From Clostridia bacterium (GTDB lineage: Bacteria > Bacillota > Clostridia > Oscillospirales > CAG-272), in NCBI GenBank assembly GCA_017508665.1, contig JAFVYL010000010.1, positions 1-43,557 of the forward strand: 43,557 nucleotides of DNA, written 5' to 3'. Shown here one piece after another: positions 27,901 to 36,260 of this stretch. The notes beneath the pieces are model-generated. The model saw only the letters and a program-made list of their open reading frames with translations. It was not told the origin of the DNA and did no database searches. The first letter of the stretch is position 1. Every line of letters starts with the position of its first letter. The translations under genes were made by a program, and so were the position numbers.

Positions 27901-28542
27901 AGGATCAAAGGATGCGAGTCTGTCTACCTCGTCTCCGAAGAACTCCACTCTGCACGGAGATTCCATATCCGCGCCCCAAAAGTCTACGATACCGCCGCGC
28001 TTGGCAAACTGACCGCGTGCTTCAACAGAATCTACGGTGGCAAATCCCATGCGTGAAAGTCCTGCAGCGAGCTTCTCGGGGGCGATCTCATCTCCGAGCT
28101 TTAAGGATAGTGAACAATCGTGAAGTATCTCTTTCGGCATCGTGTATCCAAGCGCCGCAGAAGGAGTTGTCACTATAGCGTCAAGGCTTCCGTCATCAAT
28201 ACGAGACAAGACGAGTAGCCTCTCACGGTCAACGTCGTGGGAGGCTGAAATGTTATGAAATACCGGTTCGCGGAGCTTGTATTCGGCCACGCGAAGTCCC
28301 GAGCGCAGGAGCATTGAATAAATCTCGCTTCTCTCGGTGTCGTCTGCTGTCAGGATGAGCGCGGGAAGTCTTCCGAGCGCAGAATTTTCTATCACTGTTT
28401 CCGTGATAAACGCGTCACTCGCGCCGCCGGAAAGTCCGTTAATGACTATCGGAAGCGGTGACTCGCGGCGCACATTTTCCTTGAAACAATCAAGAAAAGC
28501 ACCGAACTCCTTGTCCTGACGAATTACCTTTGATATATTCAT
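24982..28542 (-). CDS. mfd: Transcription-repair coupling factor Mfd
   Basis: Removes RNA polymerase stalled at DNA damage and recruits UvrA. 1186 residues from ATG 28542, chosen because GGAGAG lies just upstream and an earlier in-frame TTG has no site of its own. Visible parts: a UvrB-like N-terminal domain, the polymerase-binding domain near residues 510-570 (VGDYVVHANYGIGLFEGIETV), Walker A GDVGFGKTE near residue 665, the DEEQRFGV box near 766, the IPRTLNMS motif, the motif-VI-like QIRGRVGRSERQAYAY, and the C-terminal TRCF domain. All helicase motifs look intact. It lies 54 bases after pth in the operon. Confidence 0.97.
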   Translation of the reverse strand: MNISKVIRQDKEFGAFLDCFKENVRRESPLPIVINGLSGGASDAFITETVIENSALGRLPALILTADDTERSEIYSMLLRSGLRVAEYKLREPVFHNISASHDVDRERLLVLSRIDDGSLDAIVTTPSAALGYTMPKEILHDCSLSLKLGDEIAPEKLAAGLSRMGFATVDSVEARGQFAKRGGIVDFWGADMESPCRVEFFGDEVDRLASFDPISQRALDSIKEISLLPAREVLVSSAAKERIASEIDKLLKNASISDEIRERLENELATVKGNLDLNFRDKYLGLIYENNSCLFDYYDREKTPTVIIVGSNGCRENAEKYIARIDSDREGMLSAGSVSRAAARYSADIAYYRDILSKSMSIHVNSFAGGVGSEKLAGLFGFRSRRTVSYGGTGNTSMLIEDILALRKGLYRTLILCDNAQGADSLVEVLASHDIYARCVAREDNFDITSASGGEVCVGVGAYEGFDLIGPKIAVLSMSVDKGKAIMQRRRQQRILKRVGGAGKRLMSHADLSVGDYVVHANYGIGLFEGIETVTVDGVTKDYITIRYAGTDKLFVPCDRLEMIGKYIGDRAKDGTVRLSEMGGGSWQRTKSRAKAAVKDIAKNLINLYAERQRTPGFAFPKDTELEAEFDSEFEYEETDSQLAAIHEIKADMMRPVPMNRLLCGDVGFGKTEVALRAAFKAILGGKQVALLVPTTILALQHYQTALSRMRGYGVSVEMLSRFKKPKERAEIIAKTAKGSVDLLIGTHAILSKNVTFRDLGLLIIDEEQRFGVVQKEKLREMAKNVDTLMLSATPIPRTLNMSMSGINDISVLDEAPGERRPVQTYVLEHDEGIIIDALRRELSRGGQTLYLYNKIDDIDLVAGRISEALPEARVTYAHGQMEKEELEDIWQMLVRGEVDILVCTTIIETGVDLPNANTLVIENAERFGLSQLHQIRGRVGRSERQAYAYFTYRKGKHLNEVAEKRLEAIKEFAEFGAGFKIALRDLEIRGAGNLLGAEQHGYIESVGYDLYIKLLNEAVLEERGEIGKERFESQIIIGLSAHIPEYYVKSSAARMEMYKKISFIETREERDDLYDEFSDRFGDVPKTVERLLDVALAKSLAERARIKKIEHSGMKLTFVTEKPDLAVWSELFAANRSLSFVGLGSPLIVYRLRKDEDPTFVAAKIMSDYVAAMESEDDSGIAKK

Positions 28543-28596
28543 TTTCTCTCCGTCCAAGAAAGAAATTACAAGGTTATGCGGATATATCCGCCCTGT

Positions 28597-29220
28597 TTAT
28601 TTTGAGTACCTCTGCATCGCTTCGTCTATATCACCGCCTGCGATAAGCGAAGCGGCAGAATATATATCGCCAAGGCGAGCATCAATCAAATCACTATGTT
28701 CCTTCGGGAGCTTACCGAGCACCCAGTCTGCTAAGTCGTACTCCGGAGTCGGCTTTTTGCCAACGCCTATTTTGACTCTGGGAAACTCCTCGGAGGCAAG
28801 GTGCGCAATTATACTCTTGAGGCCGTTGTGACCGCCTGCAGAGCCCTTGCGGCGTATTCTCATCATACCGGGCTCGAAGCTTATCTCATCGTGCAGAATA
28901 AGTACACGCTCCGGCGGTATCTTGTAAAAGGACGCCGCCTCACCGATTGCTACACCGGAGTTATTCATATAGGTTTCAGGCTTCATAAGGAGTACTCTCA
29001 CCTCTCCGAGCTTAGCCTCTGCGGTGAGCGAGTGGAACTTTGCCCGATCGATCTTCACACCAAGCTTTGCCGCAATAAAGTCTACGGCAACAAATCCGAC
29101 GTTATGCCTGGTTTTCTGATACTGCTGACCGGGATTTCCAAGGCCTGCTATTATAAAGCTGACGGGAGTTGTATCCGCCTGCTTCTCTATTTTCTTAAAT
29201 AGGTCGAAAATATTACTCAT
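28597..29220 (-). CDS. pth: Peptidyl-tRNA hydrolase
   Basis: Frees tRNA from peptidyl-tRNA that drops off ribosomes. 207 residues, with an N-terminal extension of about 19 residues compared with the E. coli enzyme. The core begins IAGLGNPGQQY; catalytic His39 is in TRHNVGF, Asp111 in LHDEISF, the substrate Asn residues in PETYMNNSG, and the RRKGSAGGHNGLKSII segment is intact. Its ATG overlaps the nadE stop by four bases (ATGA), so translation is coupled. Confidence 0.96.
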   Translation of the reverse strand: MSNIFDLFKKIEKQADTTPVSFIIAGLGNPGQQYQKTRHNVGFVAVDFIAAKLGVKIDRAKFHSLTAEAKLGEVRVLLMKPETYMNNSGVAIGEAASFYKIPPERVLILHDEISFEPGMMRIRRKGSAGGHNGLKSIIAHLASEEFPRVKIGVGKKPTPEYDLADWVLGKLPKEHSDLIDARLGDIYSAASLIAGGDIDEAMQRYSK

Positions 29221-31079
29221 TTTTCCTCTTTTTCTATTTCATCAAGTTCTGCCTGCCATACCGCCGCAGATGCATCTGAGGGCATACTGAGTCCTGTGCG
29301 GGGAGATACCGATATGCGGCTCACTCTCGGGCCGTCGGGCATACAGGAGCGCTTGAACTGTTGGCTGATAAATCTGCGTACAAACACACGCAACCAACCG
29401 AGCACCGTCTCTCTGTCGTAAGTATCGGCAAAGACCTCCTTAGCTCTCTCATAGGTGTCCTTAGGGGAAAATCCTAACTCAAGAGTGCACCATATGAAGA
29501 AGTCGTGCAATTCGTACGGTCCTACCAAGGACTCGGTGCACTGCGCTATCTCTCCGTCTTTAGGAGGCAAGAGCTCCGGTGATACGGGAGTCGCAAGTAT
29601 ATCTTCAAGTACCGATGATACCTCTTTTTGTTCACTATTGTTTGCAGAATAAATGCTAACAATACGTCTTACCATGGTTTTAGGAACAGACGCATTTACG
29701 GAATACATCGACATGTGGTCTCCGTTATAGGTAGCCCAGCCAAGTACAAGCTCGGAAAGATCACCCGTGCCCACGACAAGTCCGCCCGTCATGTTGGCAA
29801 TGTCCATGATAACCTGCGTCCTCTCTCTTGCCTGTGCATTCTCATAGGTGACGTCGGTAGTTATGCCGTCATGTCCTATATCCGAGAGGTGCTGTGTAAC
29901 GCTCGCCTTAATGTCAACGGTGCGAAGAGTTGTACCGAGCGCATCGCAGAGCTTCTCCGCATTGGATCGGGTGCGCTTCGTAGTGCCGAAGCAAGGCATC
30001 GTAACGCCTATAATATTCTTTCTGCTCATTCCGAGAATGTCAGCTGCTCTCGCGCAGACAAGAAGCGCAAGAGTTGAGTCAAGGCCACCTGAAACGCCTA
30101 TAACCATCGTCTTGGAATAAGAACGCTCAATACGTGCCGCAAGTCCCTGTGCCTGTATTTCGAGAGCACCAAGACACTCAGCCGTCTCTCCCTCGGGATC
30201 TGACGGAAGGAAGGGGTTTTTAGTCAGAGGCGCATTATCCTCTCTGTCAACAAAATCGATAAGCTCCTTGAAATACTCACTGTTGAATTTAGGGCGTCCT
30301 ACCTTAACTTCTGCTACAATTAAGCTATCCTCGGCAAAAGGAGTAGCCGCGGCAACTATTTCTCCGCGTGATGCGATCACGTTGCGCGCTGAATAAACCG
30401 CGTCTGTGGTACTTTCGCCCATTCCGGCCTCCGCAAAAACATACGTACGGTCATCCTTGCCGCTGACAAGTCTTGCGGCCTCAAGGCGTCTTGCTCCCGC
30501 ACCGATATATTCATCGCTCGCACCGGGACATATAACAACAGTAGTGCTTTTGTCAAGATATCCCGAGCCGATCTCCACCTTTACACTCTTGTCAAAGGGG
30601 GTGGGAAAAACAGGATCAAGCGCCAGAGCGGTCATTCGTCCGGCAAAAGCGAATCTGTCCATCTCGTAATCGGGAAGATCAAAGTACGCGATCTCCTCAC
30701 AGTCGAGGTCATCCGCAGGTACAAGCGCGAATATGTCGCCCTTATACACGACAGCCGTAGCCTTATACACCTCTCCGTCCACCAATGCCGGCAGACCGAT
30801 AAAGCTCATCATATCAAGCTCTCTCGTCGCGTCAACGAACTCGGCGAGTCCACTCTCTGCACTTTTGCAAAGTGTCTCCTGACGGAACAGATCTCGGCAG
30901 GTTGCACCGGTCAAAGTAAGCTCGGGAAAAGCGAGTATCTTAACTCCCGACTCTGCCGCGCGCTTCGCCTCGGCAACACACGCCTTCACGTTATATGCAA
31001 CGTCGCACAGTCTGATACGGGGTGATACCGCACCGACTTTCACCGTTTTTATTTTTTCCGTTTTTGTTAAAAGCTTCAT
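29217..31079 (-). CDS. nadE: NAD+ synthase with degenerate glutaminase domain
   Basis: Final step of NAD+ synthesis, amidating deamido-NAD+ with ATP. 620 residues: nitrilase-like N-terminal domain (about 1-290) and synthetase domain (about 310-600) with the pyrophosphatase loop VIGVSGGLDSTLALL and the GTGDLSELVLGWATYNGD segment intact. In the nitrilase domain Glu53 (FPELTLTG) is kept, but the catalytic Lys place reads VPADDL (Ala122 where VPK is expected), and the catalytic Cys place reads VKVEIG (Gly171 where EIC is expected) next to a ~11-residue shortening. Glutamine-dependent activity is therefore doubtful and free ammonia may be used. AAGGAG precedes the ATG. Confidence 0.92.
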   Translation of the reverse strand: MKLLTKTEKIKTVKVGAVSPRIRLCDVAYNVKACVAEAKRAAESGVKILAFPELTLTGATCRDLFRQETLCKSAESGLAEFVDATRELDMMSFIGLPALVDGEVYKATAVVYKGDIFALVPADDLDCEEIAYFDLPDYEMDRFAFAGRMTALALDPVFPTPFDKSVKVEIGSGYLDKSTTVVICPGASDEYIGAGARRLEAARLVSGKDDRTYVFAEAGMGESTTDAVYSARNVIASRGEIVAAATPFAEDSLIVAEVKVGRPKFNSEYFKELIDFVDREDNAPLTKNPFLPSDPEGETAECLGALEIQAQGLAARIERSYSKTMVIGVSGGLDSTLALLVCARAADILGMSRKNIIGVTMPCFGTTKRTRSNAEKLCDALGTTLRTVDIKASVTQHLSDIGHDGITTDVTYENAQARERTQVIMDIANMTGGLVVGTGDLSELVLGWATYNGDHMSMYSVNASVPKTMVRRIVSIYSANNSEQKEVSSVLEDILATPVSPELLPPKDGEIAQCTESLVGPYELHDFFIWCTLELGFSPKDTYERAKEVFADTYDRETVLGWLRVFVRRFISQQFKRSCMPDGPRVSRISVSPRTGLSMPSDASAAVWQAELDEIEKEEK

Positions 31080-31126
31080 TTTCTTCTCCTTTTGCTAAGA
31101 GAATCGCAGTCGGAAATCCGAGCGCA

Positions 31127-31747
31127 TTACTCCTTCACAAGAATAAGCTCGTTGGCATAGGGCAGCTTCTCAATAGCCTCACAAAGTGTATGCCACTCCG
31201 CGAGCTTGTGGCTCTTACGGGCGTAGTAGATATTTATGAGCACCTCGTAATTGAGAGTCACGGTTCTCATCTGGTTATATGATGTGGGAAGAAGCTGAAT
31301 AATGTTGTGCCAATGCTCCTTCTCCTTAGTCTCGTTATACTTAACACGCTCCCCCTCGAGGAATTCGATAACCGAGTCAAGGCACTTGAGAGCCTCATCG
31401 GTCATTCTATCGCAGGAGAAGTCCTCGCGTGTAATTTCTTTTGAGTGAATTCTATGCATAGTGGAGCATGAATTGGCAACCGTGCCTACCTTATAGGTGT
31501 CAAATTCCTTCCACCAATAGAATGGCGCGGTGATATCCATCGACACGATGATCTGACGGAGGAACTTTCTGTGGTCACTTCCCGCTGCAGCGAGACGGTG
31601 CGCAAGAGAAAGGTCGTTCTCGCCGAGTACAAAGTTTCCTTTTTCATCATAGTAGGAGTCCATCTTCGCCCAGCTATTCATCGGATTTCTTGCTCCCCTG
31701 ATAGCGTTATCCATATTCATTACCGAAATTCTTTCAACGTTCAGCAT
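31127..31747 (-). CDS. Conserved ThyX-like protein of unknown function
   Basis: 206 residues from ATG 31747, preferred because AGAGG lies just upstream; an in-frame ATG at 31792 is only about 7 bases from the predicted transcript start and has no ribosome binding site. The core DHRKFLRQIIVSMDITAP, WWKEFDTYKVGTVANSCSTMH and LPTSYNQMRTVTLNYE matches a family seen in clostridia and gut phages that is distantly ThyX-like in my memory. The ThyX motif RHRxxSxNExSxRY is absent, so thymidylate synthase activity is not claimed. It is the first gene before nadE (47-base gap) and may head that operon. Confidence 0.55.
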   Translation of the reverse strand: MLNVERISVMNMDNAIRGARNPMNSWAKMDSYYDEKGNFVLGENDLSLAHRLAAAGSDHRKFLRQIIVSMDITAPFYWWKEFDTYKVGTVANSCSTMHRIHSKEITREDFSCDRMTDEALKCLDSVIEFLEGERVKYNETKEKEHWHNIIQLLPTSYNQMRTVTLNYEVLINIYYARKSHKLAEWHTLCEAIEKLPYANELILVKE

Positions 31748-31805
31748 TTGAAAACCTCTTTCTGTCTTGTGCCAAAAGGCATACTTATACATTATATCAT
31801 CTTAT

Positions 31806-31834
31806 ATTGTAGCATATATTTAAAGCATTGTCAA
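31806..31834 (-). promoter_or_regulatory. Promoter of the ThyX-like gene and probably the nadE-pth-mfd operon
   Basis: Minus strand TTGACA (31834-31829), 17 bases, TACAAT (31811-31806). Confidence 0.75.
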
Positions 31835-31900
31835 TTAAAGAAGATAAAAAACACGTGCACGCGCGCGGATTTCTCTTGCGCTCGCTCCCATTGGCAAAAA

Positions 31901-31949
31901 GACAAAAAAAGAGCTATATCCTACACCTGAGTGCAGAATATAGCTCTTT
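31901..31949 (-). terminator. Terminator of the opp operon
   Basis: 12-bp stem (31908-31919 with 31938-31949) with T7 following on the minus strand. It lies 54 bases after the stop of the last opp-operon gene. Confidence 0.9.
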
Positions 31950-32002
31950 GTAAAACCGACGTCGCAAAAGCGCTCGACGGTGCTCACGTCTGTGAGATTA
32001 AA

Positions 32003-32404
32003 TTACGCCACGGGTACTTTAGAGTTCCAGACAATCGTGAGAATGATTCCGACCAGCATGAAGATTATGCCCGTTATTAAAATGGCAAAATCCACCGGTT
32101 TTGAATTCTGACCAAGCTTTCTTTCACGGAACTTAGCATAAGACTCGTGATTTTTTCTGGCTAATGGAACGAACCACTGCACAACGCTATGAAGAACGAA
32201 GCTTATACCGATGAATCCGCCCTCGCTGCTGATATAAAGCATGCCTGCAATGGACAGGAAAAGAACACCTGATACAAAGAATCCGTTGGAAAGTCCTGCG
32301 AGTATATGTTCGTTACGCCATGGCAAATAGCACAGAAATACGATCAACGAGGCAATACCAAAGCACGCGACGTATTTTAATAAACCTTTATTCTCGGGTC
32401 TCAC
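32003..32404 (-). CDS. Small membrane protein, DUF3899-like
   Basis: 133 residues with four hydrophobic segments (about 9-29, 34-57, 63-80 and 107-130) and a positively charged loop ARKNHESYAKFRERK between the last two. The pattern fits DUF3899, a family of small clostridial membrane proteins of unknown role; this is a moderate match by eye. The start is GTG 32404, with only a weak ribosome binding site. It lies 17 bases after oppF, before the operon terminator, so it is cotranscribed and may assist the transporter. Confidence 0.65.
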   Translation of the reverse strand: MRPENKGLLKYVACFGIASLIVFLCYLPWRNEHILAGLSNGFFVSGVLFLSIAGMLYISSEGGFIGISFVLHSVVQWFVPLARKNHESYAKFRERKLGQNSKPVDFAILITGIIFMLVGIILTIVWNSKVPVA

Positions 32405-32421
32405 TGTACTCTTACCGTCCG

Positions 32422-34029
32422 TTACTGGTTTAACTGTGCCTTGTACTTAGCTTCCTCGGCATCGTTGCAGTATACGAAGTGACCGGGAGCAATCTCACGG
32501 AGAGAGGGCTGATCTACAGAGTAGTCGTGCTCTGCTATGGGATTGTAGATCACTCTTGTACGCTGCTTCTCGTATATCGGGTCGGGAAGAGGAATTGCAG
32601 AAAGCAGAGATTTGGTGTAAGGATGCATAGGATTCTTGAAGAGCTCATCAGAGGATGCAAGCTCAACCATCTTACCGAAGTACATAACGCCGATTCTGTC
32701 GGAGAAGTACTTAACTACGGAAAGGTCGTGCGCGATGAAGAGAATGGTCAATCCAAGACGCTCTCTGAGATCGTTAAGAAGGTTGATAACCTGTGCCTGA
32801 ATAGAAACGTCAAGCGCGGATACAGGCTCGTCTGCGATGATCATTTCGGGCTGCATAACTACCGCTCTCGCGATACCTATACGCTGTCTCTGACCGCCGG
32901 AGAACTCGTGAGGATAACGGTCTGCGTGCTCACGCACAAGACCTACAGTCTCAAGAATCTCGTATACCTTTTCGTTGATGTAATCCTTATCGGTGATGCC
33001 GTTGATAACCAAGCCCTCTGCGATAATATCACGAACCGTCATACGGGGATCGAGAGACGCGATAGGATCCTGGAAAATCATCTGGATCTGAGTTACAAGC
33101 TTTGTATGCTTTGCTATGCGGCGATGCTTCTTGTACTCTTTCTTAAGAGAAGAATATTCGGAGCTGCCGTTTTCCTTAGCCTCGGCGAGCATGGGAAGAT
33201 ACTTCTCATCAAGCTCCTTAACAAGCTTAGCGGAATGTACCTTATCGACCTTGTTCTGGTCATAGTATGCTCTGGCAATCTTTTCTCTGTTCTCGGCAAC
33301 CACCTCTGCAAGCTTTGCTCTGATCTCTGCGATCTTAGCATCATTTACAGCCTTGTGTCCGAGGTTTGCCTTAGTATCAGCAATCAAGGGATCGATCTCT
33401 GCCTTAGCCTGCTTTCTCGCAGCCTTGATAGCGTCAGTGTAAGTTCTGGAGCCGGCGCAAATTCTCTTACCCTTGAAGTAAACGTCACCGCCGGTGATAT
33501 TGTAAATCTTAATAATGGAACGGCCGGTTGTGGTCTTACCGCATCCGGACTCACCAACGAGACCGAATACCTCACCCTTCTTTATATCGAAGGAAACGTG
33601 GTCAACAGCGCGAAGATCCTGTCTGCCGAGACGGAAATACTGACAGAGGTCCTCTACGCGAAGGAGAGGCTCGCTCTCATCATATTCGACTTCCTCGGAG
33701 TCGTCCCATTTTCTGTATCTGTTGTAGATCTGACCTATGCAGAATCCGTGCCATACCCAATTCACGCAGAAGGTTTCCCAAACCCATTCTACACAGAACA
33801 CGGTCCAGAAGCGTTCTACCCAGTTAAAGTAACCGGAATTGGGCTTAGCGTTTTCAACAATAAAGCCTACTGCCGTGTAAATAAGAGCAGCTATTACGAT
33901 TGCGGATGCAACAACAAGGCCGGGTGCATTAAGGAATGCAGCGGCTATAAGAACGCCTACAGCACAAAGTGCAAACAAAAGTTCGCAAATTAAGCCTAAA
34001 AGAAGTGTCTTTTTCATTTTCTTAAGCAT
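32422..34029 (-). CDS. oppF: Oligopeptide ABC transporter ATPase OppF with N-terminal membrane segment and insert
   Basis: 535 residues; the usual OppF is about 310-330. Residues about 7-58 form two membrane spans, followed by an aromatic stretch ([26 protein letters not shown]). The ATPase starts near 121. Walker A GESGCGKT is at 159-166; a Lys/Ala/Glu-rich helical insert occupies about 191-310; the Q-loop FQDP is at 319-322; signature [14 protein letters not shown] is near 375 and Walker [12 protein letters not shown] near 400. The C-terminal oligopeptide-ATPase region ([17 protein letters not shown]) is normal. The start is placed at ATG 34029, 8 bases after AAGGAGG; an ATG at 34035 is too close. 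It overlaps oppD by 8 bases. Confidence 0.92.
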   Translation of the reverse strand: MLKKMKKTLLLGLICELLFALCAVGVLIAAAFLNAPGLVVASAIVIAALIYTAVGFIVENAKPNSGYFNWVERFWTVFCVEWVWETFCVNWVWHGFCIGQIYNRYRKWDDSEEVEYDESEPLLRVEDLCQYFRLGRQDLRAVDHVSFDIKKGEVFGLVGESGCGKTTTGRSIIKIYNITGGDVYFKGKRICAGSRTYTDAIKAARKQAKAEIDPLIADTKANLGHKAVNDAKIAEIRAKLAEVVAENREKIARAYYDQNKVDKVHSAKLVKELDEKYLPMLAEAKENGSSEYSSLKKEYKKHRRIAKHTKLVTQIQMIFQDPIASLDPRMTVRDIIAEGLVINGITDKDYINEKVYEILETVGLVREHADRYPHEFSGGQRQRIGIARAVVMQPEMIIADEPVSALDVSIQAQVINLLNDLRERLGLTILFIAHDLSVVKYFSDRIGVMYFGKMVELASSDELFKNPMHPYTKSLLSAIPLPDPIYEKQRTRVIYNPIAEHDYSVDQPSLREIAPGHFVYCNDAEEAKYKAQLNQ

Positions 34030-36259
34030 CTTCATTACCTCCTTGTGCGGCCTTCATTCTTGCTATACGTTCGCTGATAATCTTGGGAAGCTCAACCTTG
34101 GGAGCATTGGGATGCAAGAGCCATGTAGCCGCATAGTGAGTATCGGATACCTGGAACATAGGGGGCTGCATCTCAAAGTCGATCTCAAGAGCATACTTGT
34201 TTCTCGCCGCAAATGCGTCACCTACAGGAGGATAGATCATGTTGGGCGGTGTGCCGGGGATGGCGTCAAGCTTCTCGTTGGTATCAAGGTCAGGCATGGA
34301 AGAAAGCAGAGCCCATGTGTAGGGATGCTGAGGATCGTAGAATATGTCGTTTGCAGTTCCGTATTCAACGATCTTACCTGCGTACATAACGGCAATTCTG
34401 TCCGCCATGTTAGCAACGACACCAAGGTCGTGAGTGATGAAGATAACCGAGAGATTTCTTTCTCTCTTAAGCTTGTTGATAAGCTCAAGGATCTGCGCCT
34501 GGATAGTAACGTCAAGCGCGGTGGTGGGCTCATCACAAATAAGGATGTCGGGGTTTGCGGCAAGAGCGATAGCAATAACTATTCTCTGTCTCATACCGCC
34601 GGAGAATTCGAAGGGATACTGTCTGTAACGGATACGGGGCTCGGGAATACCAACCTCTTCCATAAGCTTTACAGCCTTTTCCTTTGCGATACGCTTAGTG
34701 AGCTTATAAACTACCTGAGAAGCCTTGGACTTAAGGAAGTCAATAGCCTCTACGCAACGCTTATCGAAATCAACGCTGTCCTTATTTTCAATATCCGATT
34801 TAAACTTGTTTATAGCACGGTTGATAACGGAAATGATATCCGCAAGCTGCTTATCAAGGTCTGCAACAGACTTGGGAACGACCTTCCACTCAACCTGCTT
34901 GCCTCTTGCGATCTGCGCCTCTCTCTTAGCGGTCTGACGTGCGAATCTCTCTTCTTCCTTCTTATTGTTCTCGAGATGGAAGAAGTACTTCTCCACTTCT
35001 CTTGTCAGAGAGTGCTCGAAGGTATACGCCACGTTATCCTTGACAACTGCCAAGGGATCTATTGCAAGGGAAACGGTCTTGCTGAGTCTCTTGCAAATCG
35101 ACTCTGCCTCAGAAGAGGTGAAGTTACCGTTATTAAAGAATTCAAGAGCTGCCTGCAACTCAGTGATTGCATTTTCCTTGTTTCTGAGTGACTTTTCAGC
35201 AGAATACTGAATAGCTATCTTCTCAAGGCTGATGAACTCATTCATAAAATCTTCGTTGAGGAAGTTATATGCAAGCTCGTTTGCCTCATCAGCAGTCATA
35301 GTACTGAGATCAGCCTCGGGATGCTTGATCATATAATAACCGATTCTGAAGAAGTTATATTTGGGCTGAGCTAACATCTCATTAACGAGATTGCGGATCT
35401 CCGTAACAACGCGAACTGTCTCCTCGGACGCCTGACGGCGAAGAGCGGACATAGTAACTACCTTCTTAACCGAGTCAAGCACGGATACCTTGGATTTCTC
35501 GGCATTTCTTACCGCCTTAAGGTCTGCGAAGTACTGAGTAAGCTTTTCATCATATCCATGTCTGAAGTACTTATCGTTGCTAACGTCCTTCAGCTTGCGG
35601 GTAATGAGCTTAAGTGTAGCGTCGATATCCACCTTCTGATTTTTCTCAGCAAGGAAGAGGAAGTCCTCTGCGATAGCGACAAGCTCTTCTGCGGCAGTAC
35701 GCGCTGCGCTGTAGCTGTTATCAAGCTCGATAGACTTGATGTTGAATTTATCAAACGTTTTAACAAAGTTGTTAACGTCTGCAGGAGAATAAGTTGTGTT
35801 GGACTGTGCTTGAAGCGCGTCCTTCATAGTATCTGCCATAACCTTCAACAGATTGTTGAAGACTACGCGGCCTTCCTTACGGTTAGCCTTGTTTTTAAGG
35901 AGCATCGCCTCTGTGATCTGCTTACCGATACGCATGATCGGGTTAAGAGAAGAAAGCGGGTCCTGGAATATCATCGCGATCTTATCACCGCGAAGCTTGT
36001 GCATATCCTCCTCGGAGATCTGCATAAGATCCTGGCCGTCATAGAGGATCTCGCCGTTCTCGTGAATAGAGTTTACGGCAGAAATACCCATGATCGCCTT
36101 AGAGGTAACCGACTTACCTGAGCCCGACTCACCAACGATCGCGAGGGTCTCGCCCTTGTAGAGATCGAAGGAAATATCACGCACGGCCTGAACCTTACCT
36201 GCATCAGTACGGAAGGATATTTTTAAATTATTAACTGATAACTTAATTTCTCTACTCAT
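34022..36259 (-). CDS. oppD: Oligopeptide ABC transporter ATPase OppD with ~400-residue insert
   Basis: 745 residues; the usual OppD is about 330-350. Start ATG 36259 has GGAGG 6 bases upstream, one base after the oppC stop. Walker A GESGSGKS is at 43-50 and the Q-loop MIFQDPLSSLNP near 97-107. A charged, helix-rich insert spans about 125-525, after which signature FSGGMRQRIVIA appears near 550, Walker B ILICDEPTTALD near 573, and the switch His in ITHDLGVVANMADR. All ATPase motifs survive, so the pump should work. The insert sits in the helical subdomain, which contacts the membrane subunits. The C-terminal extension (MIYPPVGDAFAARN) matches OppD family members. Confidence 0.92.
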   Translation of the reverse strand: MSREIKLSVNNLKISFRTDAGKVQAVRDISFDLYKGETLAIVGESGSGKSVTSKAIMGISAVNSIHENGEILYDGQDLMQISEEDMHKLRGDKIAMIFQDPLSSLNPIMRIGKQITEAMLLKNKANRKEGRVVFNNLLKVMADTMKDALQAQSNTTYSPADVNNFVKTFDKFNIKSIELDNSYSAARTAAEELVAIAEDFLFLAEKNQKVDIDATLKLITRKLKDVSNDKYFRHGYDEKLTQYFADLKAVRNAEKSKVSVLDSVKKVVTMSALRRQASEETVRVVTEIRNLVNEMLAQPKYNFFRIGYYMIKHPEADLSTMTADEANELAYNFLNEDFMNEFISLEKIAIQYSAEKSLRNKENAITELQAALEFFNNGNFTSSEAESICKRLSKTVSLAIDPLAVVKDNVAYTFEHSLTREVEKYFFHLENNKKEEERFARQTAKREAQIARGKQVEWKVVPKSVADLDKQLADIISVINRAINKFKSDIENKDSVDFDKRCVEAIDFLKSKASQVVYKLTKRIAKEKAVKLMEEVGIPEPRIRYRQYPFEFSGGMRQRIVIAIALAANPDILICDEPTTALDVTIQAQILELINKLKRERNLSVIFITHDLGVVANMADRIAVMYAGKIVEYGTANDIFYDPQHPYTWALLSSMPDLDTNEKLDAIPGTPPNMIYPPVGDAFAARNKYALEIDFEMQPPMFQVSDTHYAATWLLHPNAPKVELPKIISERIARMKAAQGGNEDA

Positions 36260-36260
36260 A

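Noticed and set aside
32479-33993. 504-codon open frame opposite oppF
   Set aside because: Antisense shadow of a gene with intact ABC ATPase motifs.
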